From positions 1 through 33,073 of the forward strand of contig URSZ01000010.1 in assembly GCA_900550635.1 (NCBI GenBank): a stretch of 33,073 bases of DNA, written 5' to 3'. Of this stretch, positions 1 to 9,900 are shown one piece after another. Each line of letters begins with the position of its first letter. Position 1 is the stretch's first letter. A program made the position numbers and the translations under genes. Origin of the DNA: an uncultured Prevotella sp. GTDB lineage: Bacteria; Bacteroidota; Bacteroidia; Bacteroidales; Bacteroidaceae. The notes below the pieces were generated by a model. That model had not been told where the DNA came from. It searched no databases and saw nothing but the letters and a program-made list of their open reading frames with translations.

Positions 1-74
1 AAGTGTTCCAAAACATGGTTGTGGAGCAACTTGGCAGTTTAAACTTTGCTAATTTGGTAACATGCGGACATTCA

Positions 75-161
75 TTATTCAAAATATCTCAGACATATTT
101 TTTATTTGCTCCCATGTGGTGTAAACGCATTGAAAATCAGTTTTCACTTTTTTCGACTCCG
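75..161 (-). repeat. Interspersed palindromic repeat, copy 1 (degenerate)
   Basis: Read on the - strand, this copy has a leader (about 102-161) followed by one intact 21-bp unit at 81-101. The leader shares GTGAAAACT, ATTTTCA and ACATGGGAGCAAA-like blocks with copy 3. The unit has inverted AAAATATSTC-type arms around a central base. The bases before it (66-80) look like a decayed second unit. Other copies in this window carry three units. Confidence 0.75.
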
Positions 162-372
162 AAACGGACATTCCCTGCGGCTTTTTGTGCTTTCCGTACC
201 GGCATTTTAAAATGTGGGAAAAGAGGCTAAAAGTAACTTGAAGACGAATGGCGTCGGCCGATGGGCGCGGGTGCTGCCGATAACTGTGCCCGAAGCCCGG
301 GCTTTGAGCTTTTTTAATGATTTTTATGCTGTTAATAATTGTTCCCCAGACGTGGGTTTATTAAATAATAAG

Positions 373-380
373 TACTTTTG
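373..380 (+). promoter_or_regulatory. Probable promoter -7 box for the Trp-rich protein gene
   Basis: TACTTTTG matches the Bacteroidetes primary sigma factor -7 consensus TAnnTTTG exactly and lies 37 bases before the ATG at 418. I see no good TTTG -33 element at the usual 19-21 base spacing. Confidence 0.5.
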
Positions 381-417
381 TACCAGAAGAAATGTGCAAT
401 CATTAAAATAGGCAATT

Positions 418-1434
418 ATGAAAAGGTCTGTTATACTGTTGGTCGCTTTGCTTACTGTTGTTTCCGGGGCATACGCGCAGAGAGATGATATGTACTATCG
501 TCCTTCAAAAAAAGATAAGGTCGACAAGGCTGCCAATACTTCCGAAAAGGCCGCCAATTCGAATACCATCAATTATAGTACGACATATGATGATTATGAC
601 GGATATACCGATGACGAGATAGATGCGTATAACCGTCGTTATGACATGTATGGGGATACTCTCTATCTGGGCGACGGAGAAGGCGATAGCCAGTCATCGT
701 ATGACGGAGAATATGAACAGGAGTATTATAATAATGACTACGAATGCACTGCCCGCATAATACGATTCCATTCACCGTCCATTAGCATTTACTACGGGTT
801 TGGCAGTCCTTTCTATTGGGATTATTATGATTACGTGTGGGGTTGGGGAGGTTTCTACGACCCGTGGTATTACGACGCATATTGGGGCTGGAACTGGAGC
901 TGGGGCTGGCGCTATCCGTATTACGGCTGGGGCTGGTATCACCGCCCGTGGCATTATTGGGCGTGGGATTATCGCCCGCATTATCATCACGGGCATTACG
1001 GATGGCGCGGAAACGGCGGACGTTATTTTGCCGGCAATGTGCACAGCAGCCGCATAGGCTCGGCAGGAGGCAGAATCTGGACAAGCGGGCGCAATTACCG
1101 CGATATGAATTCGGAAAGCTCATCAGCAGGCACGCGCCGCAACTACACATACAGGAACAATCGTTTGTCAGACACAAACAACAGGAACTCGAGTGTAAGG
1201 TCGTTCGGAAACCGCAATAATTCGCGTTACAACGACCGTAACACAAACCGCACGCCTTCGCGCAACAACTCGGTATCGGGCAGCCGGCCAAGCACGTCGA
1301 CCCGCTCTTTCGGTAGCGGAAGCTCAGTAAGGAGTTCACGCTCTTCAGGCGGAGGCTCATTCCGGAGTGGAGGCGGCATGGGCGGAGGTACACGCTCGTT
1401 CGGCGGCGGTGGCGGTGGCGGACGGCGCCGTTGA
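418..1434 (+). CDS. Secreted low-complexity Trp/Tyr/Gly-rich protein of unknown function
   Basis: This 338-residue protein begins with a clear signal peptide (hydrophobic core about residues 5-16, cleavage likely after AYA at 18-20). An acidic Asp/Tyr-rich stretch follows (about 50-110). Residues about 126-198 hold some 15 tryptophans among Tyr, Gly, His and Pro, in runs such as WGWNWSWGWRYPYYGWGW. The C-terminal third is Arg/Ser/Asn-rich and ends in a Gly tract and RRR. There is no catalytic motif I recognise. The exported, aromatic and His-rich character would fit a cell-envelope or metal-binding protein, but that is inference. The G-rich, repetitive DNA creates long open frames on the other strand, which I treat as shadows. 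The next gene begins 87 bases downstream on the same strand and might be co-transcribed. Confidence 0.85.
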   Translation: MKRSVILLVALLTVVSGAYAQRDDMYYRPSKKDKVDKAANTSEKAANSNTINYSTTYDDYDGYTDDEIDAYNRRYDMYGDTLYLGDGEGDSQSSYDGEYEQEYYNNDYECTARIIRFHSPSISIYYGFGSPFYWDYYDYVWGWGGFYDPWYYDAYWGWNWSWGWRYPYYGWGWYHRPWHYWAWDYRPHYHHGHYGWRGNGGRYFAGNVHSSRIGSAGGRIWTSGRNYRDMNSESSSAGTRRNYTYRNNRLSDTNNRNSSVRSFGNRNNSRYNDRNTNRTPSRNNSVSGSRPSTSTRSFGSGSSVRSSRSSGGGSFRSGGGMGGGTRSFGGGGGGGRRR

Positions 1435-1521
1435 TAGTCCGGGTTTATACGCTGAATAAAATGTATTGCAATCATAGGTTGTATGAAAGCATTATAAAGT
1501 AGTGAAACAAAAAAGCAGGAA

Positions 1522-3051
1522 ATGAAATTCAAGTTATTTGCAATAGCCATGATGATGTGTTCCCTTTATGCGAACGCACAGGATATATACCAGGTAGAGC
1601 GCGTTACCAGTGAAGATTTGAACGGTACAGCCCGTTTCGTAGGAATGGGAGGCGCCATGAGTGCATTGGGAGCAGATATATCTACCATGCGGACGAACCC
1701 GGCTGGAACGGGCTTGCTCCGCCACGCTGACGCAGCAGCGACAATGAGCCTTTCGAGCCTTTCAAAAGGCAATACTTTCGATAACGTTAGCAAGACACGC
1801 GCTTCGTTTGACCAGATAGGTTTTGTTTATCCGTTTAAAATTAACAGCGAAAGTTTTTCGCTCAAGTTTGTTAATTTCGGCTTTAACTATCAGAAACGTA
1901 AAAACCTGCACATGCTTGTTAATGCCGAGCAGGCTTTAGGCGGTGCGTCGCAAACATGGCAAATGGCTGATATGGCTTCTTTCTGGGGTGGTCCCGAAAA
2001 AGGCTCGCCGCTTACTAACGCAGGGTATCAAACTTATCTTTACAACAAGACCGGCACGCAGGACGAGCAGGGTTATGACGAATACAGCGTTTATAATGCT
2101 TCGCGCGGCTCATACAACAAAGCTATGACGGGTAGCATACAGGCTTATGACTTTAATGCCAGCCTGAACTTCGAAGACCGTTATTTCCTCGGTTTTACAA
2201 TAGGAGTTTATAATGTGGACATCAACAGCTACAGCGAATACGGCGAAGTGCTTGATGGAGCAGGCAAATATACTCTCTCGAACGACAGGTCGCTGTCGGG
2301 AAGCGGTGTGGATTTTAAGTTCGGAACGATAATATACCCCTTTAGCGATTATACCTTCCGCTTTGGTTTGTCGGTTTCCACGCCTACGTATTATTCCCTG
2401 ACGGAGAATTGCAATTCCCTCATCCTTTCGAATATCGAAGGAACGGATTATGATTTCCGTACTCAAGTGGGAAATCATGATTACAACATCCGTAGCCCGT
2501 GGAAGTTCAATGTTTCGGCCGGTGGAACGATAAGCGATTTGCTTGCCCTCAATGCAGAATACGAATATGCCGATTATTCTTCGGCAAATGTGTCGTATGA
2601 CGATTATGATGATTGGGGCTGGGAAGGCAGTTCTACAAAAGACCGCGAATTGAATCGACAGGTCGGCAGGTATTTGAACGGCGTAAGTACCATACGCCTT
2701 GGAGCAGAGGCCAATGTGGCGCCGTTTACAATCCGTGTGGGATACAATTACGTATCGTCTCCAATGAAAGACAAGGCGTTCCTTAACCAGTTTATAAACA
2801 GTGCTTCGCTTGACTATTCCACGTCTACCAGTTATATGAATCTCAGTTCTATTAACCGCGTGACGTGCGGCGTGGGATTCTCCGGCAAGCATTTTTATGC
2901 TGATTTCGCTTACATGTATCAAATGCAAGACGGGGATTTTTACGCTTTCTCTACACAAAAAGGTGACGACGCTGTTATGAACGACATCGCTCCCTCGAAG
3001 ATAAATTTGGATAAGAGCAAATTCCTGCTTACACTCGGATATTTGTTTTAA
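1522..3051 (+). CDS. FadL/OmpP1-type outer-membrane transport protein
   Basis: The 509-residue product has an N-terminal signal peptide (cleavage near ANA-QD, residues 17-20). It then has the family N-terminal signature GTARFVGMGGAMSALGAD and TNPAG, as in FadL/OmpP1/TodX-type barrels of Bacteroidota that are often labelled hemin receptors. The rest alternates aromatic and polar residues as expected of a beta-barrel, and the protein ends in a strand with terminal Phe (TLGYLF). Members move hydrophobic compounds across the outer membrane; the substrate cannot be read from sequence. I considered PorV, a T9SS shuttle component that shares the GMGGA motif, but the length and N-terminal wording fit the FadL-like group better. 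Confidence 0.8.
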   Translation: MKFKLFAIAMMMCSLYANAQDIYQVERVTSEDLNGTARFVGMGGAMSALGADISTMRTNPAGTGLLRHADAAATMSLSSLSKGNTFDNVSKTRASFDQIGFVYPFKINSESFSLKFVNFGFNYQKRKNLHMLVNAEQALGGASQTWQMADMASFWGGPEKGSPLTNAGYQTYLYNKTGTQDEQGYDEYSVYNASRGSYNKAMTGSIQAYDFNASLNFEDRYFLGFTIGVYNVDINSYSEYGEVLDGAGKYTLSNDRSLSGSGVDFKFGTIIYPFSDYTFRFGLSVSTPTYYSLTENCNSLILSNIEGTDYDFRTQVGNHDYNIRSPWKFNVSAGGTISDLLALNAEYEYADYSSANVSYDDYDDWGWEGSSTKDRELNRQVGRYLNGVSTIRLGAEANVAPFTIRVGYNYVSSPMKDKAFLNQFINSASLDYSTSTSYMNLSSINRVTCGVGFSGKHFYADFAYMYQMQDGDFYAFSTQKGDDAVMNDIAPSKINLDKSKFLLTLGYLF

Positions 3052-3086
3052 CTAATAAACCGGTTTGGTTTAAACAGGACCTCGGA

Positions 3087-3180
3087 AAAATTATGTCTGA
3101 GGTATTTTAAAATATGTCTGACCTATTTCAAAATATGTCAGACATATTTTTTTTCTTCCTTTTGCGGGTTTTGAAAATTC
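3087..3180 (-). repeat. Interspersed palindromic repeat, copy 2
   Basis: Three abutting units occupy 3087-3108 (22 bp), 3109-3129 and 3130-3150 (21 bp each). The last is a perfect odd palindrome: arms AAAATATGTC and GACATATTTT around one base. The leader, read on the - strand from about 3180 to 3151, is weaker than in other copies but keeps ATTTTCA and the GGAAGAAAAAA block. The copy lies between the FadL-like gene and ruvA. The T run after 3150 could also make it a terminator for the gene at 1522-3051. Confidence 0.85.
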
Positions 3181-3310
3181 CCCTGCCGCACCGGCGGGCA
3201 AACAACCGGTAGTAACCTTTTCTACTTTCCCGGCCTAAATAGGCAGGAAAATGCAATAATAAAAAAATACAATCGTTATTTAGTACGGTACCGATATATT
3301 TAATTCGAAA

Positions 3311-3910
3311 ATGATAGAATATTTAAATGGAGAGCTTGCCGAACTTTCGCCTACGCTTGCTGTGATAGATGTAGGAGGAGTAGGGTATGGGCTGAACATT
3401 TCTCTGACTACTTTTGACGCACTAAAGGACAGCAAAAAGGCAAAGTTGTATGTATATGAGTCGATAAGGGAAGACGCATATATCTTATATGGTTTTGCTA
3501 CAAAAGACGAGCGCGAGGTTTTTGTGGCTTTGCTTTCCGTTTCAGGAGTTGGCGGCAATACTGCGAGAACCATACTTTCGGCATTTTCGCCCGACGAATT
3601 CCGCATGGTCGTTGCAAATGAAGACTCGCGTGCCTTGAAATCCGTGAAAGGAATCGGACTGAAAACTTCGCAACGAATAATAGTCGACCTTAAGGATAAA
3701 CTGAAAGCAGGCGGTGAGGCTGCTTTCCCCGTTGCAGGCATGCAAGGACGCGAAGCCCGCATGGCAAATGCGGAAGAGGCCATAGGCGCTCTTTCTACTT
3801 TGGGTTACCCGGCTTCTGTCTCGCATAAGGTAGTGACGGAAATAGTTAAACAGTGCGACGGGGATATTCCGGTTGAAGAGATAATAAAACGCGCTTTGAA
3901 GTTGCTTTGA
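3311..3910 (+). CDS. ruvA: Holliday junction branch-migration protein RuvA
   Basis: RuvA binds four-way Holliday junctions and loads the RuvB motor for branch migration in recombinational repair. The 199 residues are the normal family length. The N-terminal OB-fold starts MIEYLNGELAEL. Two helix-hairpin-helix motifs follow, at about 78-86 (VSGVGGNTA) and 112-120 (VKGIGLKTS). The C-terminal three-helix domain, which contacts RuvB, covers about 150-199. The start is unambiguous because the protein opens exactly at the conserved first strand. The sprA gene begins 11 bases after the stop, so the two are probably co-transcribed. The same ruvA-sov order is known in Porphyromonas gingivalis. Confidence 0.96.
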   Translation: MIEYLNGELAELSPTLAVIDVGGVGYGLNISLTTFDALKDSKKAKLYVYESIREDAYILYGFATKDEREVFVALLSVSGVGGNTARTILSAFSPDEFRMVVANEDSRALKSVKGIGLKTSQRIIVDLKDKLKAGGEAAFPVAGMQGREARMANAEEAIGALSTLGYPASVSHKVVTEIVKQCDGDIPVEEIIKRALKLL

Positions 3911-3921
3911 TTTTGGCATAA

Positions 3922-6900
3922 GTGTCAATCTACGTGTTCCGACAATTAAAATCTGCTTTTCGTTCCATACGGCCGTCGGTCAAAGGGGCGCTGCTTGTTT
4001 TCGTTTCTTGTTTTTTTACATTCAAGGGAGCGGAAGCACAAGTAGCCGTGCCGTCTAACGATTCCATAGCCAAGCCTATTTTTGATGTAAGCAAAACATC
4101 GCCGGATAATGAAAATGATTTGCGCAACCGTCCCATAGATTTGCGTAATCCCAAGAACATCGACGATACGCCTGAGTACGATGAGAAAACCGGTAATTAT
4201 AAATTAGGTACGAAGATAGGTGATTCTTATTTAAATACTCCTGTATTACTTACACGCGACGAATATATGCGCTGGAGTTTGCGCCGCTCCATGCAACAGT
4301 ATTATCAAAGTAAAAACAGCGAGCTTTTCGAGAATGAAGGAAAAGAAAAGTTCGATTTTACGGACATGAAATTCGACCTCGGACCCGCTGAAAAAATTTT
4401 CGGTCCCGGTGGCGTGCAGATTAAGACACAAGGCTCTGCGGAACTTAAATTGGGGGCCAATACGACGAGCGTCGACAATCCCACGCTTCCTTTGCGTTAC
4501 CGTAATACTTTCGGCTTTGACTTTGACGAGAAAATAAACGTCAGCGTTAACGGAAAAGTGGGCGATAAAATGGACATGACGCTGAACTATAACACAGAAG
4601 CAACGTTTGACGTCGATTCAAAAGATTTGAAGCTTACTTATGAAGGCAAAGAGGATGAAATAATAAAACTAATCGAGGCCGGTAACATCTCAATGCCTAC
4701 AAACTTGTCGCTTGTACGCGGAGCTTCGTCATTGTTCGGTGCAAGGGTGGATATGCAGTTCGGTAAACTGAAACTGCAGACCGTGCTGTCGCGCAAAAAT
4801 TCAACTACTTCGTCTGTAAAATCGAGTGGTGGCAACCAGGTTACCAATTTCGAACTGTCGGCAGCAGAATACGAGGAAAACCGCCACTTCTTCCTGTCTC
4901 ACTTTTTCCGCGATAATTACGACCGAAGCATGGCGCAATTGCCAAATATTACTTCGGGCATAAAGATTAACCGTATCGAGGTGTGGGTAACAAACAAAAC
5001 AGGTGCGACTACAAACACACGCAATATAATAGCTTTTACTGATTTGGGTGAAAGCGAACATATAAGCAACCCGATGTGGGCTGGTAACGGTCAAAGCAAC
5101 CCACAGAATGCGTCGAATAACCTATATAATACCATAACAACGACTTATGCTGCAGCAAGAGACATAAGTCTGGCTACTCAGACACTTGACGCTATAGCAG
5201 GTTTCGCAGGTGGGGATGATTATGAAAAACTTGAAAACGCCCGGAAACTGAATTCTACCGATTACACCGTGAATTCGGCTTTGGGATACATATCGCTGAA
5301 GACAACACTGCAAACCGACCAGGTACTAGCCGTGGCCTATGAATATACGTATAGAGGAGTGAATTACCAGGTGGGCGAATTCTCTACGGATGTAAAAGAC
5401 AATTCGCAGGCGCTTATAGTAAAGGCACTGAAAAATACGTCTAATGTGCCGTCAATGGGCAACTGGGATTTGATGATGAAAAATGTTTACTCGTTAGGAG
5501 CAACGCGAGTTCAGAAAGACCGCTTCCGCCTGGATGTGAAAATACTCAGTGACACAACGGGCGTTTACCTGAATTACCTGCCCGAGGAGAACTTGAAAAA
5601 CACTCCGCTTATACGTTTGATGAATTTGGACCGTTTGGATAATAACAACAAAACCAATCCGAACGGATACTTTGACTTTGTTGATGGTTACACCATTGAT
5701 TCTTCAACAGGACGTATATTCTTTCCTTCAGCAGAGCCGTTTGGAGAATTTTTAAGGGAAAAGATAGGAAACGACGCCGTTGCCGACAGGTATGTATTCC
5801 AAGAACTGTATGATTCAACTAAAACTACCGCCAGGCAGATAGCCGAAAAAAACAAATACATGCTCGAAGGCCAGTTTAAGGCTTCCCAAAAAAGTGGCGA
5901 GATAAGTTTGGGCGCAACAGACGTTCCGCAAGGTAGTGTTATTGTTACGGCCGGTGGCATTACGCTTACCGAAGGTTCCGATTATACGGTTGACTATAGC
6001 TCGGGAACTGTTAATATTATAAACCAGAGTATCCTTGATGCCGGAACGCCGGTAAACGTAAGTTTGGAAAGTAACACGAACTATGGGCTGGAAAGAAAAA
6101 CCCTTATGGGGTTGAATTGGCAATACGATTTTTCCAAAGATTTACAATTGGCCGGAACTTTCATGCATTTGTCAGAACAGCCACTTACTACAAAGGTGTC
6201 AATGGGAAACGAACCTTTGAATAATACAATTTGGGGATTGAGTCTTTCATGGAAAAAAGAAAGCCAGTGGCTGACGGATTTGCTTGATAAGATACCGCTT
6301 CTGTCACTTTCAAAGCCGTCGAATATAAATTTCAGTGCGGAAGTAGCACAGCTCATAGCCGGAAATAATAAGGGCGCGCAGGGGAACGCTTCGTATATTG
6401 ACGATTTTGAGCAAACCAAAAGTAGCATAGACATAAGCACTCCTACAGAATGGCAGCTTAGCTCAACACCTTCGCGCTTTCCGGAAAGCAAGTATGTTAA
6501 TGACGTGCGTTATGGGTACAATCGTTCATTGTTGGCATGGTATAAAATAGACCCTTTGTTTACTCGTCGTAGTTCTTCTCTTACACCGAGCCACATAAAG
6601 AGCGATTTGGAACAGTTATCAAACCACTATGTGAGGGAAGTGTATAGTCGCGAGCTGTTCCCGAATAAGGAACAACGCTTTGGAGAATCGTCCACGCTTT
6701 CAATTTTAAATGTTGCTTATTATCCCGAAGAACGCGGACCATATAACTTGGATACAGACTTAGATATTAATGGCCGTTTAAGTAATCCTACGACTCGTTG
6801 GGGCGGTATGATGAGAAAATTAAATACCAGTGACTTTGAAACCGCCAATATAGAGTACGTTGAATTTTGGCTGATGGATCCTTTTATTTATACAAGGGAG

Positions 6901-9900
6901 CAAGCCGGTAATCACTCTGGTGATTTGTATATAAACCTTGGCGAAATAAGCGAAGATATTCTGAAAGACGGAAAGAAATTTTATGAGAGCGGACTGCCTT
7001 TAGACAACGATGCTTCTATGTATGTTGAAACAGCATGGGGGCGGGTTCCGTCGCAAAACAGTGTTACTTACGCATTCAATACGAGTTCAAATGCACGTGA
7101 CCGTCAAGATGTCGGATTAAATGGTTTGTCGAGTGAGGAAGAAGCCAATTTCCCGGCTTATAAAACTTATCTGGATCAGGTGCGTGCCAAAGTATCTACC
7201 GAAGTTTACGATTCAATTCTAGCAGATCCCGCAGGAGATAACTATCATTATTTCCGAGGTTCTGATTACGATAGGGCAAGAACCTCAATCCTGGATAGAT
7301 ATAAAAGGATAAACGGAACGGAGGGCAACTCTCCCGATTCGGAGAACTCGCCAGAAAGTTACTCTACCGCATATAAGTCGACGCCAGATGTCGAAGATAT
7401 AAACCAGGATTATACTCTTAATGAGTATGAGAAATATTTCGAGTATAAAGTTCATCTGTCGCCAGACGGAATGGTGGTCGGACAAAATTATATAGTTGAT
7501 GAACGAAAAGCCAGTGTACAGTTGCGCAATGGTCAAACGGCAAATGTATCATGGTATCTTTTCCGTGTACCGGTAAAAGAGTATGAAAGCAAAGTAGGAA
7601 GTATTTCGGATTTTAATAGCATTCGTTTTATGCGAATGTATCTTACGAATTTCGAAGAACCTATAGTTCTTCGCTTTGCAACATTAGGCTTGGTGCGCGG
7701 TGAATGGAGAAGCTACGAACAAAATCTATACGCCGGTTCGGCTCCTTCGGTTAGTGGAACAATGAACGTGGCAGCAGTGAATCTGGAGGAAAACAATGAG
7801 AAGAAACCTGTAAATTATGTTCTTCCTCCAGGTATAACCCGTGTAGTCGACCCCAACCAATCACAACTCCTTGAGCAGAATGAACAGGCTTTGCAAATGG
7901 TGGTAGAAAACCTTGCCAGTGGTGATGCGCGCGCTGTGTATAAGAACCAATATCTTGACCTTCGCAAGTACAAGCATATCCAGATGTTTGTTCATGCCAA
8001 CGCTTTGCTTGAAGACAAATCTCTCGAGGATAACCAGGCTTCGCTTTTTATACGTTTCGGCTCAGACTATAAGAGCAACTTTTATGAGTATGAAATACCT
8101 CTGAAACTGACGCCAGAGGGAAAGTACGACCGTAACTCAACGGCTTCAAGGCGACAGGTATGGCCGGAAGAGAATATGCTTGACATTGATTTGGCTAAAT
8201 TCACAACGCTCAAGCGCGAGAGGAACAAACGCAAGAGCGAGGGAACAGCGTCGTATTCAGAAGTGTTCTCCTCATACGACAGCGACCGTCCTAATAATAA
8301 AATAAGCATAGTAGGTAATCCTTCTTTGGGCGAAATCCACACCATAATGATTGGTGTGCGCAATAATTCCCGTAAGCTTACGAACGTTGAGGTTTGGGTT
8401 AACGAGTTGCGTTTGCAGCATTATACAAATAAAGGAGGCTGGGCGGCTAAAGGAAACTTGAACGTACAACTTTCTGATTTGGGTACAATCAATTTGGGCG
8501 GACACGTGGAAACAGACGGATTCGGCGGCGTTGAAGATCGTGTGGCCGACAGGCGCGATGATAATTTGTACGAATACAATTTTTCTACTAATATCGAGTT
8601 GGGAAAATTCTTACCCGAGAAACTTAAATTCCGCGCTCCTTTATATTATTCTTACAGCAAAGAGAGGGTGAAGCCTAAATATAATCCTCTTGACACCGAC
8701 ATGGAATTGGACGACGCAATAGATGCGCTTGCAACAAAGCGAGAAAAGGATTCTTTGAGAAGCATTACCGAAACAACTGTGATAAATTCGAATTTCAGCC
8801 TTTCGAATGTACGTTTCGACATAGTTTCGAAAACCAATCCTATGCCTTACGACCCGGCCAATTTCTCGTTTAGTTATTCGCATAGCCATAGGGAAACAAC
8901 CGGGCAAACCATTGTGTGGGAAAAAGACGACAGCTGGCGCTTTAATGCCAATTACCAGTATTCTCCTAATTTTAAACCCTGGGCACCTTTTGAAAAACTG
9001 AAAAGCAATAGTCCGTGGCTTAAACTTTTAAAAGAAGAAAAGATAAATTACGCTCCGCAAAGCATATCCATAAATTCCGATATAACCCGCACGTATTACG
9101 AACTGCAGGAAAGAGACCTTGAGCAACAAGGCGCAGGCTCGTCCCTGCCTCTTACCTGGGCCAGCGATTTTCTTTGGAACAGGCAGTTCAAGCTACAATG
9201 GGATCTTACTTCGAACATTCACGCTTCTTTCAGCTCGGCTACGAATGCGGAGATTCTACAGCCGTATTCTCCTGTTAACAAGGATTTGTATCCAACAGAA
9301 TATGAAGCATGGAAAGATTCTGTATGGCATAGTATCAAGAATCTCGGAACTCCGTTGGCTTTCCAGCAGAATTTTGATTTCTCGTGGAAAATACCAATAA
9401 ACAAAATACCTGTATTCAGTTGGATTACACCCGACGTAAGTTTCAATTCATCGTACAACTGGAACCGCGGCACAAAATTGGAAGACGGTTCAACTTTGGG
9501 TAACACCATAAACAACTCAAGGAACATAAACGGAAATGTGAAATTCAATCTTGAGACTATTTATAATAGTGTTCCTTTCCTAAAGAAAGCCTTGAGCCGC
9601 ACAACGAGGACTTCATCGTCGGCAAGGAGGAAAAAAGACGATGAGAAAGACCGTGTGTTTACGCAAGAAGTACAGCTTATGCCCGACACAACAATCACTA
9701 TAACCCACAACAAGCGTTCGCGCAAGGTGCGTGTGCGTGCGCTGTTGCAGGACGGTAAAAGATATTCGTTAAAATACAAGGTTGAAAACGCAAACAAGAT
9801 AACGATTCTAAACAAAGATACCGTCAAACTTAAGGTAACCATAATTCCAGGTAAGCCGATAGAAAACAACACATGGTATAAGATAGCGCAAGCCATGGCC

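Larger units (their letters stand above)
1..417. other. Intergenic region at the left edge, no supported gene
   Basis: Reading frames exist here on the + strand (3-230 and 214-411), but I do not accept them as genes. The first runs straight through an interspersed repeat copy (81-130), and neither shows a recognisable domain, signal peptide or ribosome site. The stretch also holds a 12-bp palindrome AAGCCCGGGCTT at 293-304. It is followed by a short T-rich run (310-315), which might be the remains of a terminator for a gene left of the window. A promoter -7 box for the next gene lies at 373-380. Confidence 0.6.

Noticed and set aside
3..411. Two small + strand frames at the left edge (75 and 65 codons)
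   Set aside because: The first passes through a repeat copy and its peptide mirrors the repeat; neither has a domain, signal peptide or ribosome site.
772..1393. Long - strand and alternative + strand frames over the Trp-rich gene
   Set aside because: They arise from the G-rich, repetitive codons of the real gene, have odd Cys/Arg or Ile/Pro-rich composition and no start context.
2110..2958. 282-codon - strand frame opposite the FadL-like gene
   Set aside because: It is antisense to a well-supported outer-membrane protein and its translation resembles no family I know.
1522..3051. PorV (LptO) type IX secretion shuttle protein
   Set aside because: The GMGGA motif is shared, but the 509-residue length and the N-terminal wording fit the FadL/OmpP1-like barrel group better.
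3087..3154. Repeat copies as plain bidirectional terminators
   Set aside because: Some copies have hairpins with T runs, but orientation to genes is inconsistent and the conserved one-sided leader is not explained by termination.
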